Below are positions 17,362-25,682 of a stretch of DNA of 64,000 nucleotides, piece after piece (position 1 is the stretch's first letter; every line of letters begins with the position of its first letter). The stretch comes from Burkholderiaceae bacterium. GTDB lineage: Bacteria; Pseudomonadota; Gammaproteobacteria; Burkholderiales; Burkholderiaceae_E. The stretch spans positions 1 through 64,000 of the forward strand of contig JADJVQ010000142.1 in NCBI GenBank assembly GCA_016710525.1. Reading direction: 5' to 3'. The translations under genes were made by a program, and so were the position numbers. The notes under the pieces are model-generated. The model ran no database searches. It had not been told where the DNA came from and saw nothing but the letters and a program-made list of their open reading frames with translations.

Positions 17362-19446
17362 TCAGCGCGACGCCCGGCCGGCGAGCACGGTGAGCACCGT
17401 GTCGGCGACGTTGCGCGGCGTGAAGCCGAAATGCTCGAACAGCGCGCCCGCCGGAGCGGACTCGCCAAAGCGGTCCAGGCCGACCACCGCCTCGCAGCGG
17501 TATTTCCACCACCAGTCGGTGACACCCGCCTCGACCGCGACACGCGGCAGATTGTCGGGCAGCACGTAGCGCTTGTAAGTGACATCCTGCCGGTCGAAGA
17601 CCGACGTGGAGGGCATCGAGACAACACGGACCACGACGCCTTCATCGGCGAGCAGGTCGCGGGCAGCCAGGGCCAGCGCGAGTTCGGAGCCGGTGGCGAT
17701 GATCACGGCCGAGGCCTCTGCCGCATCGCGCAGCACATAACCGCCACGGCGCACGGCCTCGAGCTGGGTCTCGGACCGGGTGACGAAGGGCAATGCCTGG
17801 CGTGAGAACAGCAGCGCGCTCGGGCCGTCGCGCCGCTCGACGGCGCTGGCCCAGGCCAGCGCGGATTCGACGGTATCGGCCGGGCGCCAGACGTCCAGGC
17901 CCGGAATCAGCCGCAGGCTGGACGTGTGTTCGACCGGCTGATGGGTCGGGCCGTCCTCGCCCAGGCCGATGGAATCGTGGGTGAACACGAACACCACCCG
18001 CTGGCGCATCAGCGAGGCCATGCGCAGCGCATTTCGGGAGTAATCGGCGAAAGTCAGGAAGGTGCCGCCGTACGGAATGAATCCGCCGTGCAGGGCCAGC
18101 CCGTTCATGATCGCGCTCATGCCGAATTCGCGCACGCCATAGTTGATGTGGCGCCCGGCGACGAGCCGCCCGTCGGGGCCGGCGCGCAGCGCGCCGCAGC
18201 CCTTGAAATCGGTGAGGTTGCTGCCGGTGAGGTCGGCCGACCCGCCGAGCATTTCCGGCAGCGCCGGGCCGAGGTGGTTCAGTGCGTTCTGGGACGCCTT
18301 GCGGGTTGCGATGGTCTCGGCCCGGGAAACGACGTCGTCCAGCATCGCCTCGACGAGGTCTTCCCAGTCGGCGGGGAGATCGCCCGCCATCCGACGCTCG
18401 AACTCGGCGGCCAGCTGCGGGTGTTCCTGGCGGTAGGCCGACAGCCGGCCCAGCCATTCGGCATGGGCCGCAGCGCCCCGTTCACGGCCATCCCAGGCCG
18501 CGCGGACGTCGTCGGGCACCTGCCAGGGCTCCATGGTGAAGCCGCGCGCCGCCATGGCTTCGCGCACCAGCGCGATCTCGGTCGCACCGAGTGGCTCGCC
18601 ATGCGCCTTGGCCAGTCCGGCACGGTTGGGAGAACCTTTGCCGATCACGGTGCGGCATTGAATGAGGGTGGGCGCAAACCGGCCGTCCCGGCCGTTGATG
18701 CCCCAGTCGCGCGCCTGCGCGATCGCACGATCGACCGCCCAGGTGTCGTGTCCGTCGATATCGGCGATGACATGCCAGCCATAGGCCTGGAAACGCGCAA
18801 CCGAGTCGTCGCTGAACCAGTGGCGCACCTCGCCGTCGATCGAGATGCCGTTGTCGTCGTACAGCACGACCAGACGGGACAGCCCGAGCGTACCGGCGAG
18901 CGAGCAGACCTCGTGCGAGATGCCCTCCATCAGACACCCGTCGCCGGCGAAGGCATAGGTGAAGTGGTCGACCAGCGTATGGCCCTCGCGGTTGAACCGG
19001 TCGGCCAGAAGGCGCTCGGCCAGGGCCATGCCGACCGCATTGGCCAGCCCCTGCCCCAGCGGGCCGGTGGTTGTTTCGACGCCGGGCGTCAAGCCGACTT
19101 CGGGATGCCCCGGCGTCTTGGAGTGCATCTGCCGGAAAGCCTTGAGCTCGGACATCGGCAGCGCATAGCCGGTCAGATGCAGCAGCGAGTACAGAAGCAT
19201 CGAGCCATGGCCATTGGACAGCACGAAGCGGTCCCGATCGGGCCAGGCCGGATCGGCCGGGTCGTGCCGCAACTGTCGCGCCCACAGCGCCACGGCGATT
19301 TCAGCCATGCCCATCGGCATGCCCGGATGGCCGGAGTTGGCCTGCTGGACAGCGTCGATAGCCAGCACCCGGAGGGTGTCGGCCATGCGCGTCAGAGCAT
19401 CGGAAGAAAGCTGGGATTCCAGGCTGGAATGCTCGGTGGAGGTCAT
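17362..19446 (-). CDS. tkt: Transketolase
   Basis: 694 residues; a thiamine-diphosphate enzyme that moves two-carbon units between sugar phosphates in the pentose phosphate or Calvin cycle. Seen: GHPGMPMG, the ThDP/Mg motif GDGCLMEGISHE, the pyrimidine-domain THDSIGLGEDGPTHQP, and a C-terminal regulatory domain. The start at 19446 (MTSTEHSS) matches family length; the open frame upstream is not conserved. First gene of tkt-gap and divergent from speDE. No RuBisCO or phosphoribulokinase is in the window, so a Calvin role cannot be claimed. Confidence 0.96.
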   Translation of the reverse strand: MTSTEHSSLESQLSSDALTRMADTLRVLAIDAVQQANSGHPGMPMGMAEIAVALWARQLRHDPADPAWPDRDRFVLSNGHGSMLLYSLLHLTGYALPMSELKAFRQMHSKTPGHPEVGLTPGVETTTGPLGQGLANAVGMALAERLLADRFNREGHTLVDHFTYAFAGDGCLMEGISHEVCSLAGTLGLSRLVVLYDDNGISIDGEVRHWFSDDSVARFQAYGWHVIADIDGHDTWAVDRAIAQARDWGINGRDGRFAPTLIQCRTVIGKGSPNRAGLAKAHGEPLGATEIALVREAMAARGFTMEPWQVPDDVRAAWDGRERGAAAHAEWLGRLSAYRQEHPQLAAEFERRMAGDLPADWEDLVEAMLDDVVSRAETIATRKASQNALNHLGPALPEMLGGSADLTGSNLTDFKGCGALRAGPDGRLVAGRHINYGVREFGMSAIMNGLALHGGFIPYGGTFLTFADYSRNALRMASLMRQRVVFVFTHDSIGLGEDGPTHQPVEHTSSLRLIPGLDVWRPADTVESALAWASAVERRDGPSALLFSRQALPFVTRSETQLEAVRRGGYVLRDAAEASAVIIATGSELALALAARDLLADEGVVVRVVSMPSTSVFDRQDVTYKRYVLPDNLPRVAVEAGVTDWWWKYRCEAVVGLDRFGESAPAGALFEHFGFTPRNVADTVLTVLAGRASR

Positions 19447-19500
19447 CGCGCGCGCTGCCCCTGATAAAACCTCGATTCTATCAAACCCCCGACCCCGTCC

Positions 19501-19529
19501 TGTCGAGCCCCACATCGCTACGCTATACT
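19501..19529 (+). promoter_or_regulatory. Possible sigma70 promoter for the speD-speE fusion
   Basis: TGTCGA (19501-19506) and TATACT (19524-19529) are 17 bp apart. The -10 box is good and the -35 weak. It points at the speDE gene 129 bp away. Inference from pattern only. Confidence 0.4.
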
Positions 19530-19657
19530 CGAAGGCTTTCCTCACTTCCGACGATTGACGCCGCGGCGCAAGCCCCTCGCCGGGAAAACCCCGCGCGGGT
19601 TCCGGCGACGGCCGCCCACGGCACGACATCGGACTCTTCCCGCGGATCTCTCCCGAC

Positions 19658-20911
19658 ATGCAAGGACTGCACCTGACCGCCGACCTGTACGGCTGTGGCT
19701 GCGCAGGGCACGCCAGCGGCCCTGCCCTGCTGGTCGACGCCGCCCGTCTGGCGGCGCTGTGCGCGGATGTGGTCGGACGTGCCGGCCTGACGGTGGTCGA
19801 CGAAAAATTTTTCACCTTCCCGCCCTACCAGGGCGAGCCCGGCGGAGTGACCGGGGCGGTGCTGCTGGCGGAATCCCACCTCGCACTGCATACCTGGCCC
19901 GAACGCGCCGGCGTGACACTGGATGTCTATGTCTGCAATTTTTCGACCGACAACTCCGGCAAGGCCGAGCAGGTCCTCAGCGACCTGATCGTCGCCTTCG
20001 CCCCGGCTCAGCAGAACACCAACCGCATCCTGCGCGGCTCCGCCGACCCCGAATCCGGCAGCGACGAACTGCTGCTCGAATGGCTGAACCCCGACAGCGC
20101 CTACGGCTACCGGGTGCGGCGCCGCCTCGAGACACTGCATTCGCGCCATCAGCGCATCGAGGTCTTCGACACCCATCAGTTCGGCAAGCTGTTCCGCCTG
20201 GACGGGGCTTTCATGACCTCCGAGCGCGACGAGTTCTTCTATCACGAGCCGATCGTGCACTGCGCGGCCATCGCGCACCCTGCGCCCCGGCGCGCGCTGG
20301 TGATCGGCGGGGGCGACGGCGGCTCCAGCGAAGAACTGCTCAAGCATCCGGGCATCGAGCGGGTCGTGATGGCCGAGCTCGATCCCGAAGTGATCCGGAT
20401 CTCGCGCGAGTACCTCGGCCAGGTGCACCGCGGCGCCTTCGACGACCCGCGCCTGCAGGTCCACGTCGGCGACGGTTTCGAGTACACCCGGAGCACCGGC
20501 GAGACCTTCGACCTGATCGTGCTCGACCTGACCGATCCCGACACCCCGGCAGCACGCTTGTACACGCCCGAGTTCTTCCAGATGGCCCGGCGCGCTCTGG
20601 CCCCGGGCGGGGCGATCACGCTGCACCTGGGCTCGCCGGTCTATCAGCCGCAACGGGTGAGCCGGCTGCTGGCCGATCTGCACACGGTTTTCCCGATCGT
20701 GCGCCCGATGGGGCTTTTCATCCCGCTCTACGGTGCCTACTGGGGACTGGCGGTGGTCTCCGACTCCCTGGACGTCTGCGCGGTCGCGCCCGACGTCGTC
20801 GAGCAGCGCCTGGCGCAGCGCCGGATCGGCGACCTGCGCCTGTACAACCCGGCGATGCATTCGGCGCTGTTCGCTCTGCCCAACTTCTACCGTGAGCTCC
20901 TGCCGGCCTGA
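19658..20911 (+). CDS. S-adenosylmethionine decarboxylase-spermidine synthase fusion
   Basis: 417 residues joining two polyamine enzymes. Residues 1-120 are a SpeD-type pyruvoyl decarboxylase proenzyme: the self-cleavage site is Glu72-Ser73 in AESHLALH, and Cys93 in YVCNF is the catalytic Cys. Residues 140-417 are a SpeE-type aminopropyltransferase with the nucleotide loop GGGDGG (217-222), a DPEVI acidic motif and the catalytic LDLTDPD. The first domain would make decarboxylated AdoMet and the second would use it to build spermidine from putrescine. Cleavage at Ser73 would leave a short beta chain and an alpha chain carrying the synthase. The start at 19658 gives the expected SpeD N-terminus. 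Confidence 0.93.
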   Translation: MQGLHLTADLYGCGCAGHASGPALLVDAARLAALCADVVGRAGLTVVDEKFFTFPPYQGEPGGVTGAVLLAESHLALHTWPERAGVTLDVYVCNFSTDNSGKAEQVLSDLIVAFAPAQQNTNRILRGSADPESGSDELLLEWLNPDSAYGYRVRRRLETLHSRHQRIEVFDTHQFGKLFRLDGAFMTSERDEFFYHEPIVHCAAIAHPAPRRALVIGGGDGGSSEELLKHPGIERVVMAELDPEVIRISREYLGQVHRGAFDDPRLQVHVGDGFEYTRSTGETFDLIVLDLTDPDTPAARLYTPEFFQMARRALAPGGAITLHLGSPVYQPQRVSRLLADLHTVFPIVRPMGLFIPLYGAYWGLAVVSDSLDVCAVAPDVVEQRLAQRRIGDLRLYNPAMHSALFALPNFYRELLPA

Positions 20912-20938
20912 GCCGCGGGAGCTCGCTGGCAGCCTGCC

Positions 20939-21688
20939 ATGATCGCTCGTCTGCTCGTCGGCGGATTGCACGAGACGGGGCAGATCGTCGCCCTCGATCG
21001 CGACCAGATCCACTACGCCCATCGGGTGCTGCGCCTGCGCCCCGGCGACGCGGTTCAGGCGTTCGACGGGCTGGGCGCGCGCTGGTCGGCGGTACTGTCC
21101 GGCGACGGCCGCGACGCCGGACAGCTGCGCCTGGTCGAACGCCTGCCCGCGCTGCCCGAGAGCCCTTTGCGGGTGACGCTCGTGCAATGCATCAGCTCAG
21201 CCGAACGGATGGATTTCACCATCGAGAAGGCGGTTGAACTCGGGGTGGCGGTCATCGTGCCGGTCGCCAGCGCGCGCAGCGTCGTCCGCCTGGACGACGA
21301 ACGCGCGCGCAAGCGCCTGGCGCACTGGCAGCGGCTGGTGGTCGCCGCCTGCATGCAGTGCGGCCGCGATGTGCTGCCCGCGGTCGCGGCCCCGCAATCG
21401 CTGGCCGACTACCTGGCCGGGCGGGCGCGCGATCGCCGCGGCTGGGTGCTTGCCCCGCTCGCCGGGCAGTCGCTGCGCCAGGCGGCCATGCAGGCGGCCC
21501 GCGATGCCCCCCTGCACGAATCCGATCTGCTGATCGGCCCCGAGTCCGGGTTGACCGATGACGAACTGGCGCAGGCCGGACAGGCTGGTCTTGCCCCGGT
21601 CGGATTGGGCCCGCGTGTGCTTCGCACCGAGACGGCGGGGCTGGCAGCACTCGCTCTTTTACAGTCGGCGCACGGCGACCTGGTGTAG
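20939..21688 (+). CDS. rsmE: 16S rRNA (uracil-1498-N3)-methyltransferase
   Basis: 249 residues of the SPOUT methyltransferase family. An N-terminal PUA-like RNA-binding part (about 1-70) is followed by the trefoil-knot domain with the AdoMet-binding segments LIGPESGLTDDEL and LGPRVLRTETA, both hallmarks of RsmE. It methylates U1498 of 16S rRNA in the assembled small subunit. It lies 27 bp after speDE and may share its transcript. Confidence 0.95.
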   Translation: MIARLLVGGLHETGQIVALDRDQIHYAHRVLRLRPGDAVQAFDGLGARWSAVLSGDGRDAGQLRLVERLPALPESPLRVTLVQCISSAERMDFTIEKAVELGVAVIVPVASARSVVRLDDERARKRLAHWQRLVVAACMQCGRDVLPAVAAPQSLADYLAGRARDRRGWVLAPLAGQSLRQAAMQAARDAPLHESDLLIGPESGLTDDELAQAGQAGLAPVGLGPRVLRTETAGLAALALLQSAHGDLV

Positions 21689-21739
21689 TCTCGACGCGGT
21701 CGGTTTCGTTCCGAAACCGCCTGAACAGGAGAACTCAGG

Positions 21740-22204
21740 ATGGGACTGCTCGACGGATTGCTGGGCGCTGCCATGGGCGCGCTGACTCAGCAGGGCGGAC
21801 AGCCAGGCGCGAGCGGCGGGGCCGGCGGCGCATTGCTGAACATCGCGCTGCAGATGCTGGCCAATCAGGGGCAGGGCCAGGTCCCGGGCGGCAGCCTGGG
21901 CGGACTGGGAGGCCTGCTGCGTTCGCTGCAGGGCGCGGGCCTTGGCGAGGTGGCGCAGTCATGGATCGGCACCGGTTCCAACATGCCCATCAGCGCCGAT
22001 CAGCTCTCGCAGGTCCTGGGCGACGAGCGCATCGGTCAGATCGCCCAGCAGCTGGGCCTGTCGCCCGGAAACGTGTCCGAGCAGCTCGCCGGCATGCTGC
22101 CCGACGTGGTCGACAAGCTCACGCCATCGGGCCATATTCCTGACGGCGGCCTGGGCAATCCTCAGGACCTGCTCGACTCGCTGACTCGCTCGCTGCGCGG
22201 CTGA
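21740..22204 (+). CDS. YidB-like DUF937 protein
   Basis: 154 residues, rich in Gly, Gln and Leu at the N-terminus, with a C-terminal helical DUF937-type region (MPISADQLSQVLGDERIGQIA onward) as in E. coli YidB. No catalytic motif is seen and the role of the family is unknown. AGGAG lies well placed before the ATG at 21740. It stands 51 bp after rsmE on the same strand. Confidence 0.82.
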   Translation: MGLLDGLLGAAMGALTQQGGQPGASGGAGGALLNIALQMLANQGQGQVPGGSLGGLGGLLRSLQGAGLGEVAQSWIGTGSNMPISADQLSQVLGDERIGQIAQQLGLSPGNVSEQLAGMLPDVVDKLTPSGHIPDGGLGNPQDLLDSLTRSLRG

Positions 22205-22264
22205 ACAGCGCCGGGCCGCCGAACCGGACAGGCGTGCGGCCGTCGCGGCCCCGTCGACGAGGGG

Positions 22265-22675
22265 TCAGATCCGGCCCCTGACCGAATAGAACACGCGAAA
22301 CGCCGTCTGGTGATCGAAAAAAAAGTCGGCAGCATCGCGAAACACATCGAGCAGCACGTCGCGCTCGTCGGCGGGGAAACCCGGTTCGGCGGGCAGATTC
22401 TGCAGGATCACCGCAAAGCCGGGCTGTTCGGCATCGCCGTCGGGCTTCAGGTCGGTGATGCAGTCGTACAGGGCATCGAGATTGCCGCCGAAGTGGCTGG
22501 GCAGCTTGAAGGCCGACGCGAGTTCGCGCAGCACCCCCGACTTGTCATGCACCGCGCCGAGATCGGCGACCAGCAGCCGCTGGTCGGCGTAGCGCGCGGA
22601 GCGCTGCAGCTCGTCGAGGTCATAGGCGCCCAGGGGCAAGACCGCCTGGGGGGGAATATTGCTGAATGCGCTCAT
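22265..22675 (-). CDS. Barstar-family ribonuclease inhibitor
   Basis: 136 residues. A core of LVADLGAVHDKSGVLRELASAF and HFGGNLDALYDCITDL matches barstar: the alpha2 helix that plugs the barnase active site starts at the NLDALYD segment. Unusually it has about 25 extra N-terminal residues. It would stay in the cytoplasm and bind the RNase encoded 25 bp upstream, protecting the producer from any enzyme that is not exported. The start at 22675 is chosen because the next upstream frame has no conservation. Confidence 0.9.
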   Translation of the reverse strand: MSAFSNIPPQAVLPLGAYDLDELQRSARYADQRLLVADLGAVHDKSGVLRELASAFKLPSHFGGNLDALYDCITDLKPDGDAEQPGFAVILQNLPAEPGFPADERDVLLDVFRDAADFFFDHQTAFRVFYSVRGRI

Positions 22676-22700
22676 GGAACTTATGCCTGTTGACGCTGGC

Positions 22701-23090
22701 TCATTCGCGTATGCGCTGAAAGCTGCGGTAGTGGTCCGACGTGTAGTAGTACTCGCCTGATTTTTCGGGGTCGCCACCGGCGACGATTCGCCGGGCGCCA
22801 CGATCTCGCGAGCCCGGCGTGGGAACGGTGTATTCGGTGTAATAGCCGCGCGGGCGGGATGGCAGCACGCCTTCGCGATTGCCGAACACCGTACCGTCCT
22901 TGGCGTAGGGCAGTCGGGCGCCGGTCCGGATGCGCTGAAGGGTCTCGCGGGCTTCGACGGGCAGCTGAGCGTGCCGGATGTCGTCCAGCACCCTGGGCGC
23001 GCGCTCCCGAGCGTGCGCAACCGGTGCAGGCAACAAGACCGCAAACGAAAAGAGGCCGAGGATCAGCCAGGTGAGCAGTCGTGCAAACAT
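22701..23090 (-). CDS. Secreted barnase-type guanyl-specific ribonuclease
   Basis: 129 residues: a signal peptide (1-27, ending VAHA), then a microbial RNase domain of about 100 residues. The active site is recognisable: general base Glu86 in YYTEYTV, Arg100/101 in GARRIV and His120 in TSDHY. The FGNREGVLP segment is the guanine-recognition loop. The product cuts single-stranded RNA and is expected in the periplasm or outside. It is directly followed by its barstar. Confidence 0.93.
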   Translation of the reverse strand: MFARLLTWLILGLFSFAVLLPAPVAHARERAPRVLDDIRHAQLPVEARETLQRIRTGARLPYAKDGTVFGNREGVLPSRPRGYYTEYTVPTPGSRDRGARRIVAGGDPEKSGEYYYTSDHYRSFQRIRE

Positions 23091-23164
23091 GGCTGCATGC
23101 TAGACCAGATGCACGCGATCTGGAAAGCGCAACCTTCGCGCGATCACGGCGCCGGCGCGCCGGT

Positions 23165-25446
23165 TCACGCGGGCTGTGGTTCCTTGTTGATGCTGTCGAT
23201 GGCCTGATCGACCGAGCTTCGCGATTCGCCCAGGCGCGCTTCGTTGCAGTCGAACAGCTCGGCCAGCTGGGTGCGGTCGAGCGATCGCGCCTCGTCCGGG
23301 AAGCGGCTGAGCACGTACAGCCGCTGCTGCGGGCTGACCCACGACAGCTTGAAGCTGCGCCATTGCCCGTCAGCGGCCAGCAGCTCGATCGCCGCGCCGC
23401 GTTTGAGCGTCTCGAGCCGAACGCTCTGGCACTGCGCCTGACGCTCGACGACGGATTGTTCGGCGACGGGCGGGTTCACGCGCTTGAACTGGATGCGCCC
23501 GTCGGAGCGCATCGCAACATTGGTCGGGCGGCGGGCCGCGGCCGTGGCCGCCGCCTGCTTGGCCGCCGCGATCGAACGGGTGTGGGCCTGCAGCAGTTCA
23601 TTGAAGAACCGCTCGCGCACCTCTTCCGGCACCGACAGCTGACGCACGCCGCGCATCACGGCACCGATCAGCTTGGGCAGCATCGCGGCGAGCTTGCCGA
23701 CCTCATCGGGCAACTTGGGCGCGACCGACCAGATCAGCGCCTCGGCAGTCGTCATCGCCTCGTCGAACGCGGCCGGGTCACCGCCGCCGTCCAGATGGGC
23801 CATCGACAGCACCCGCGACCACCACTGGTTCAGGAAGTCGCGCAGGAACACCGGCGTCTCGCTGTCGATCCGGTCGGCCAGGCGCGCCCGCGCCAGCTCG
23901 GCCCCCTCGGACAGCGCCTCGCTGCGCTCGGCCTCGCGGGTCACGCGGACCAGCCGCTCGGCACAGCGCGTCTGCTCCTGCGCGGCGAGTTCGTCGATGC
24001 GCGAACGAGCCTGGTCGAAGATCGACAGGTCCTGCTCGAAGTTCTGCAGCACCGACTCGACCACCGATTCGACGCCCTTGACCAGTTCGGAGCCGATGGC
24101 CAGGTCGGCATCGGGATCGGCCGCCACTTCGGAGATCCGGTCGATCAGCCGGCGCATCGGATGCTGGCGCCGGGCAAAGAAGCTGCGGTCGATCAGGGCG
24201 GCCTTGATCGCGACCACCTGCAGCCTGAGCAGCTGCTGCTTGATCACATCGGCCAGGCGCTTGTCGGCGTAGATGTAGTCGAACACCATCGAGACGATCT
24301 CGACGGTGAGCTGATCGAGCGGCGATCCTTTTCATGGGTCCGCTCGGCCAGTTCGGCCAGCAGGTCGGCCGGCAGCCCGGGCGACGCGGCCGACGACACC
24401 TGGACCGACGACAAGGCATCCAGCAGCGGCGGCTCGACCGCGGGGAACGGCAGATCGGCCACCGCGAAGATGTCGGGATCGGACAGCATGCGGGTGGCAC
24501 TGGCGCGCGCATTCGGCGCGCCTTGCGACAGCTGCGACAGGATCGACTGGACTTCCTGGACGAAGTGTTCGCCCGATGCGCCGTTCAGCGCGCCGGCCGC
24601 ACCATGTGCGCCGGCGCCATGGCCATGCGCACCATTGCCCGGCGCGGTCAGCGTGTCGGGGGCGGCCTCGGCCTGGCCGGGACGCTTCTGCCCCGGCTGC
24701 AAGGTCACCTGCGGACGGATCTTGGGCAGGATGCGATTGGCCTTGAGCCGCTCGTTGACCGAGTTGTAGACCTGATTCAGGTTGGCCGACACGTGCGGCT
24801 CGAAGGCATCGAGGAGCGCCGACTGAACTTCGGGCTTGGGGGCGAGCTCGCCCAGCGCCGACTTCAATGCCTCGAACACCGCTTCGGGCGCCGCCGGATG
24901 CTGCCCTTCATCGAACCAGTCGCGCTCGAGCAGCGCGGCCAGGCGCGCGCGCACACCGAGCACCTCGTCCGGATCCAGCGTGCCGCGCGTGCGATGCACC
25001 AGCCGGTCGACGGCCAGCTTGGCCTGCATCTCGGCATCATCGACCAGCGTGAGCTCGCCGGGCTCGTCGGCCGGCGCGCGCGACACGACCTGCTGGTTGA
25101 ACATGCGCCGCTCGAAGACATCGGTGAACGAACGCCGGAATCGCAGCTCGATTTCAGTCCGGTGCTGGCGAACGATCGACACCGCGTCCATCAGGGCGCG
25201 CTGCTCGTCGGCATCGCGGCTGCGCACCGCGAGCGCCGAGAGGTCCTCGCTCATCTTGTTGAGCGCCTCGTTCACGACCTTCGCGAGGCGCGATATGACG
25301 AGCTCGCGGCAATCCTGGAGCAGCTCGAACCGCTTTCGCGCGTCATCGGGGATGCCACGAGGTTGTTCGGGTTCCGGGCGGGCGGATTCGGCGGCGGCCT
25401 GGTCTGGGCGAACGGCAAGAATTGACACGGCGGTCGAGCCTGACAA
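23165..25446 (-). CDS. DUF1631 family protein, one frameshift
   Basis: About 760 residues, highly charged and helical, matching the DUF1631 family found in beta- and gammaproteobacteria; no enzyme motif is visible. The reading frame breaks near 24325-24335 in GAAAAGGATC. Restoring one base gives a continuous THEKGSPLDQLTVEIV, so a single homopolymer error or mutation explains it. The start is uncertain: the frame can open at a TTG at 25446 or a GTG at 25428, neither with a clear ribosome binding site. It stands between the RNase/barstar pair and maeB. Confidence 0.78.
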
Positions 25447-25682
25447 AGAGGGAGGACATTGCTGTATCCGGCGGATACTGATCGCAATCTAGGCGCCGTC
25501 CCGGCAAGGGTCAACGGCGCGCCGACAAAGCGCCGTCGACCGGGCCCCGCGTGCCGACCAGCGGCGCCGCCGCCGCCGCAGACGGTGCCCGGCCCGGGTT
25601 CGGACCGCCGTTCGTCGCCTGTGCCCGCGCGGCCGGTGCTAACACCGGCCATTTCCGAGGATCGGACCGCAGTGCGGCCGGC

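Noticed and set aside
11301..19446. Reading the tkt-gap-pgk-pyk-fba cluster as a Calvin cycle operon
   Set aside because: No RuBisCO or phosphoribulokinase is present, pyk is included, and the same order serves glycolysis in heterotrophic Burkholderiales.
17926..19464. 512-residue plus-strand frame opposite tkt
   Set aside because: Antisense to transketolase, no conserved motif and no ribosome binding site.
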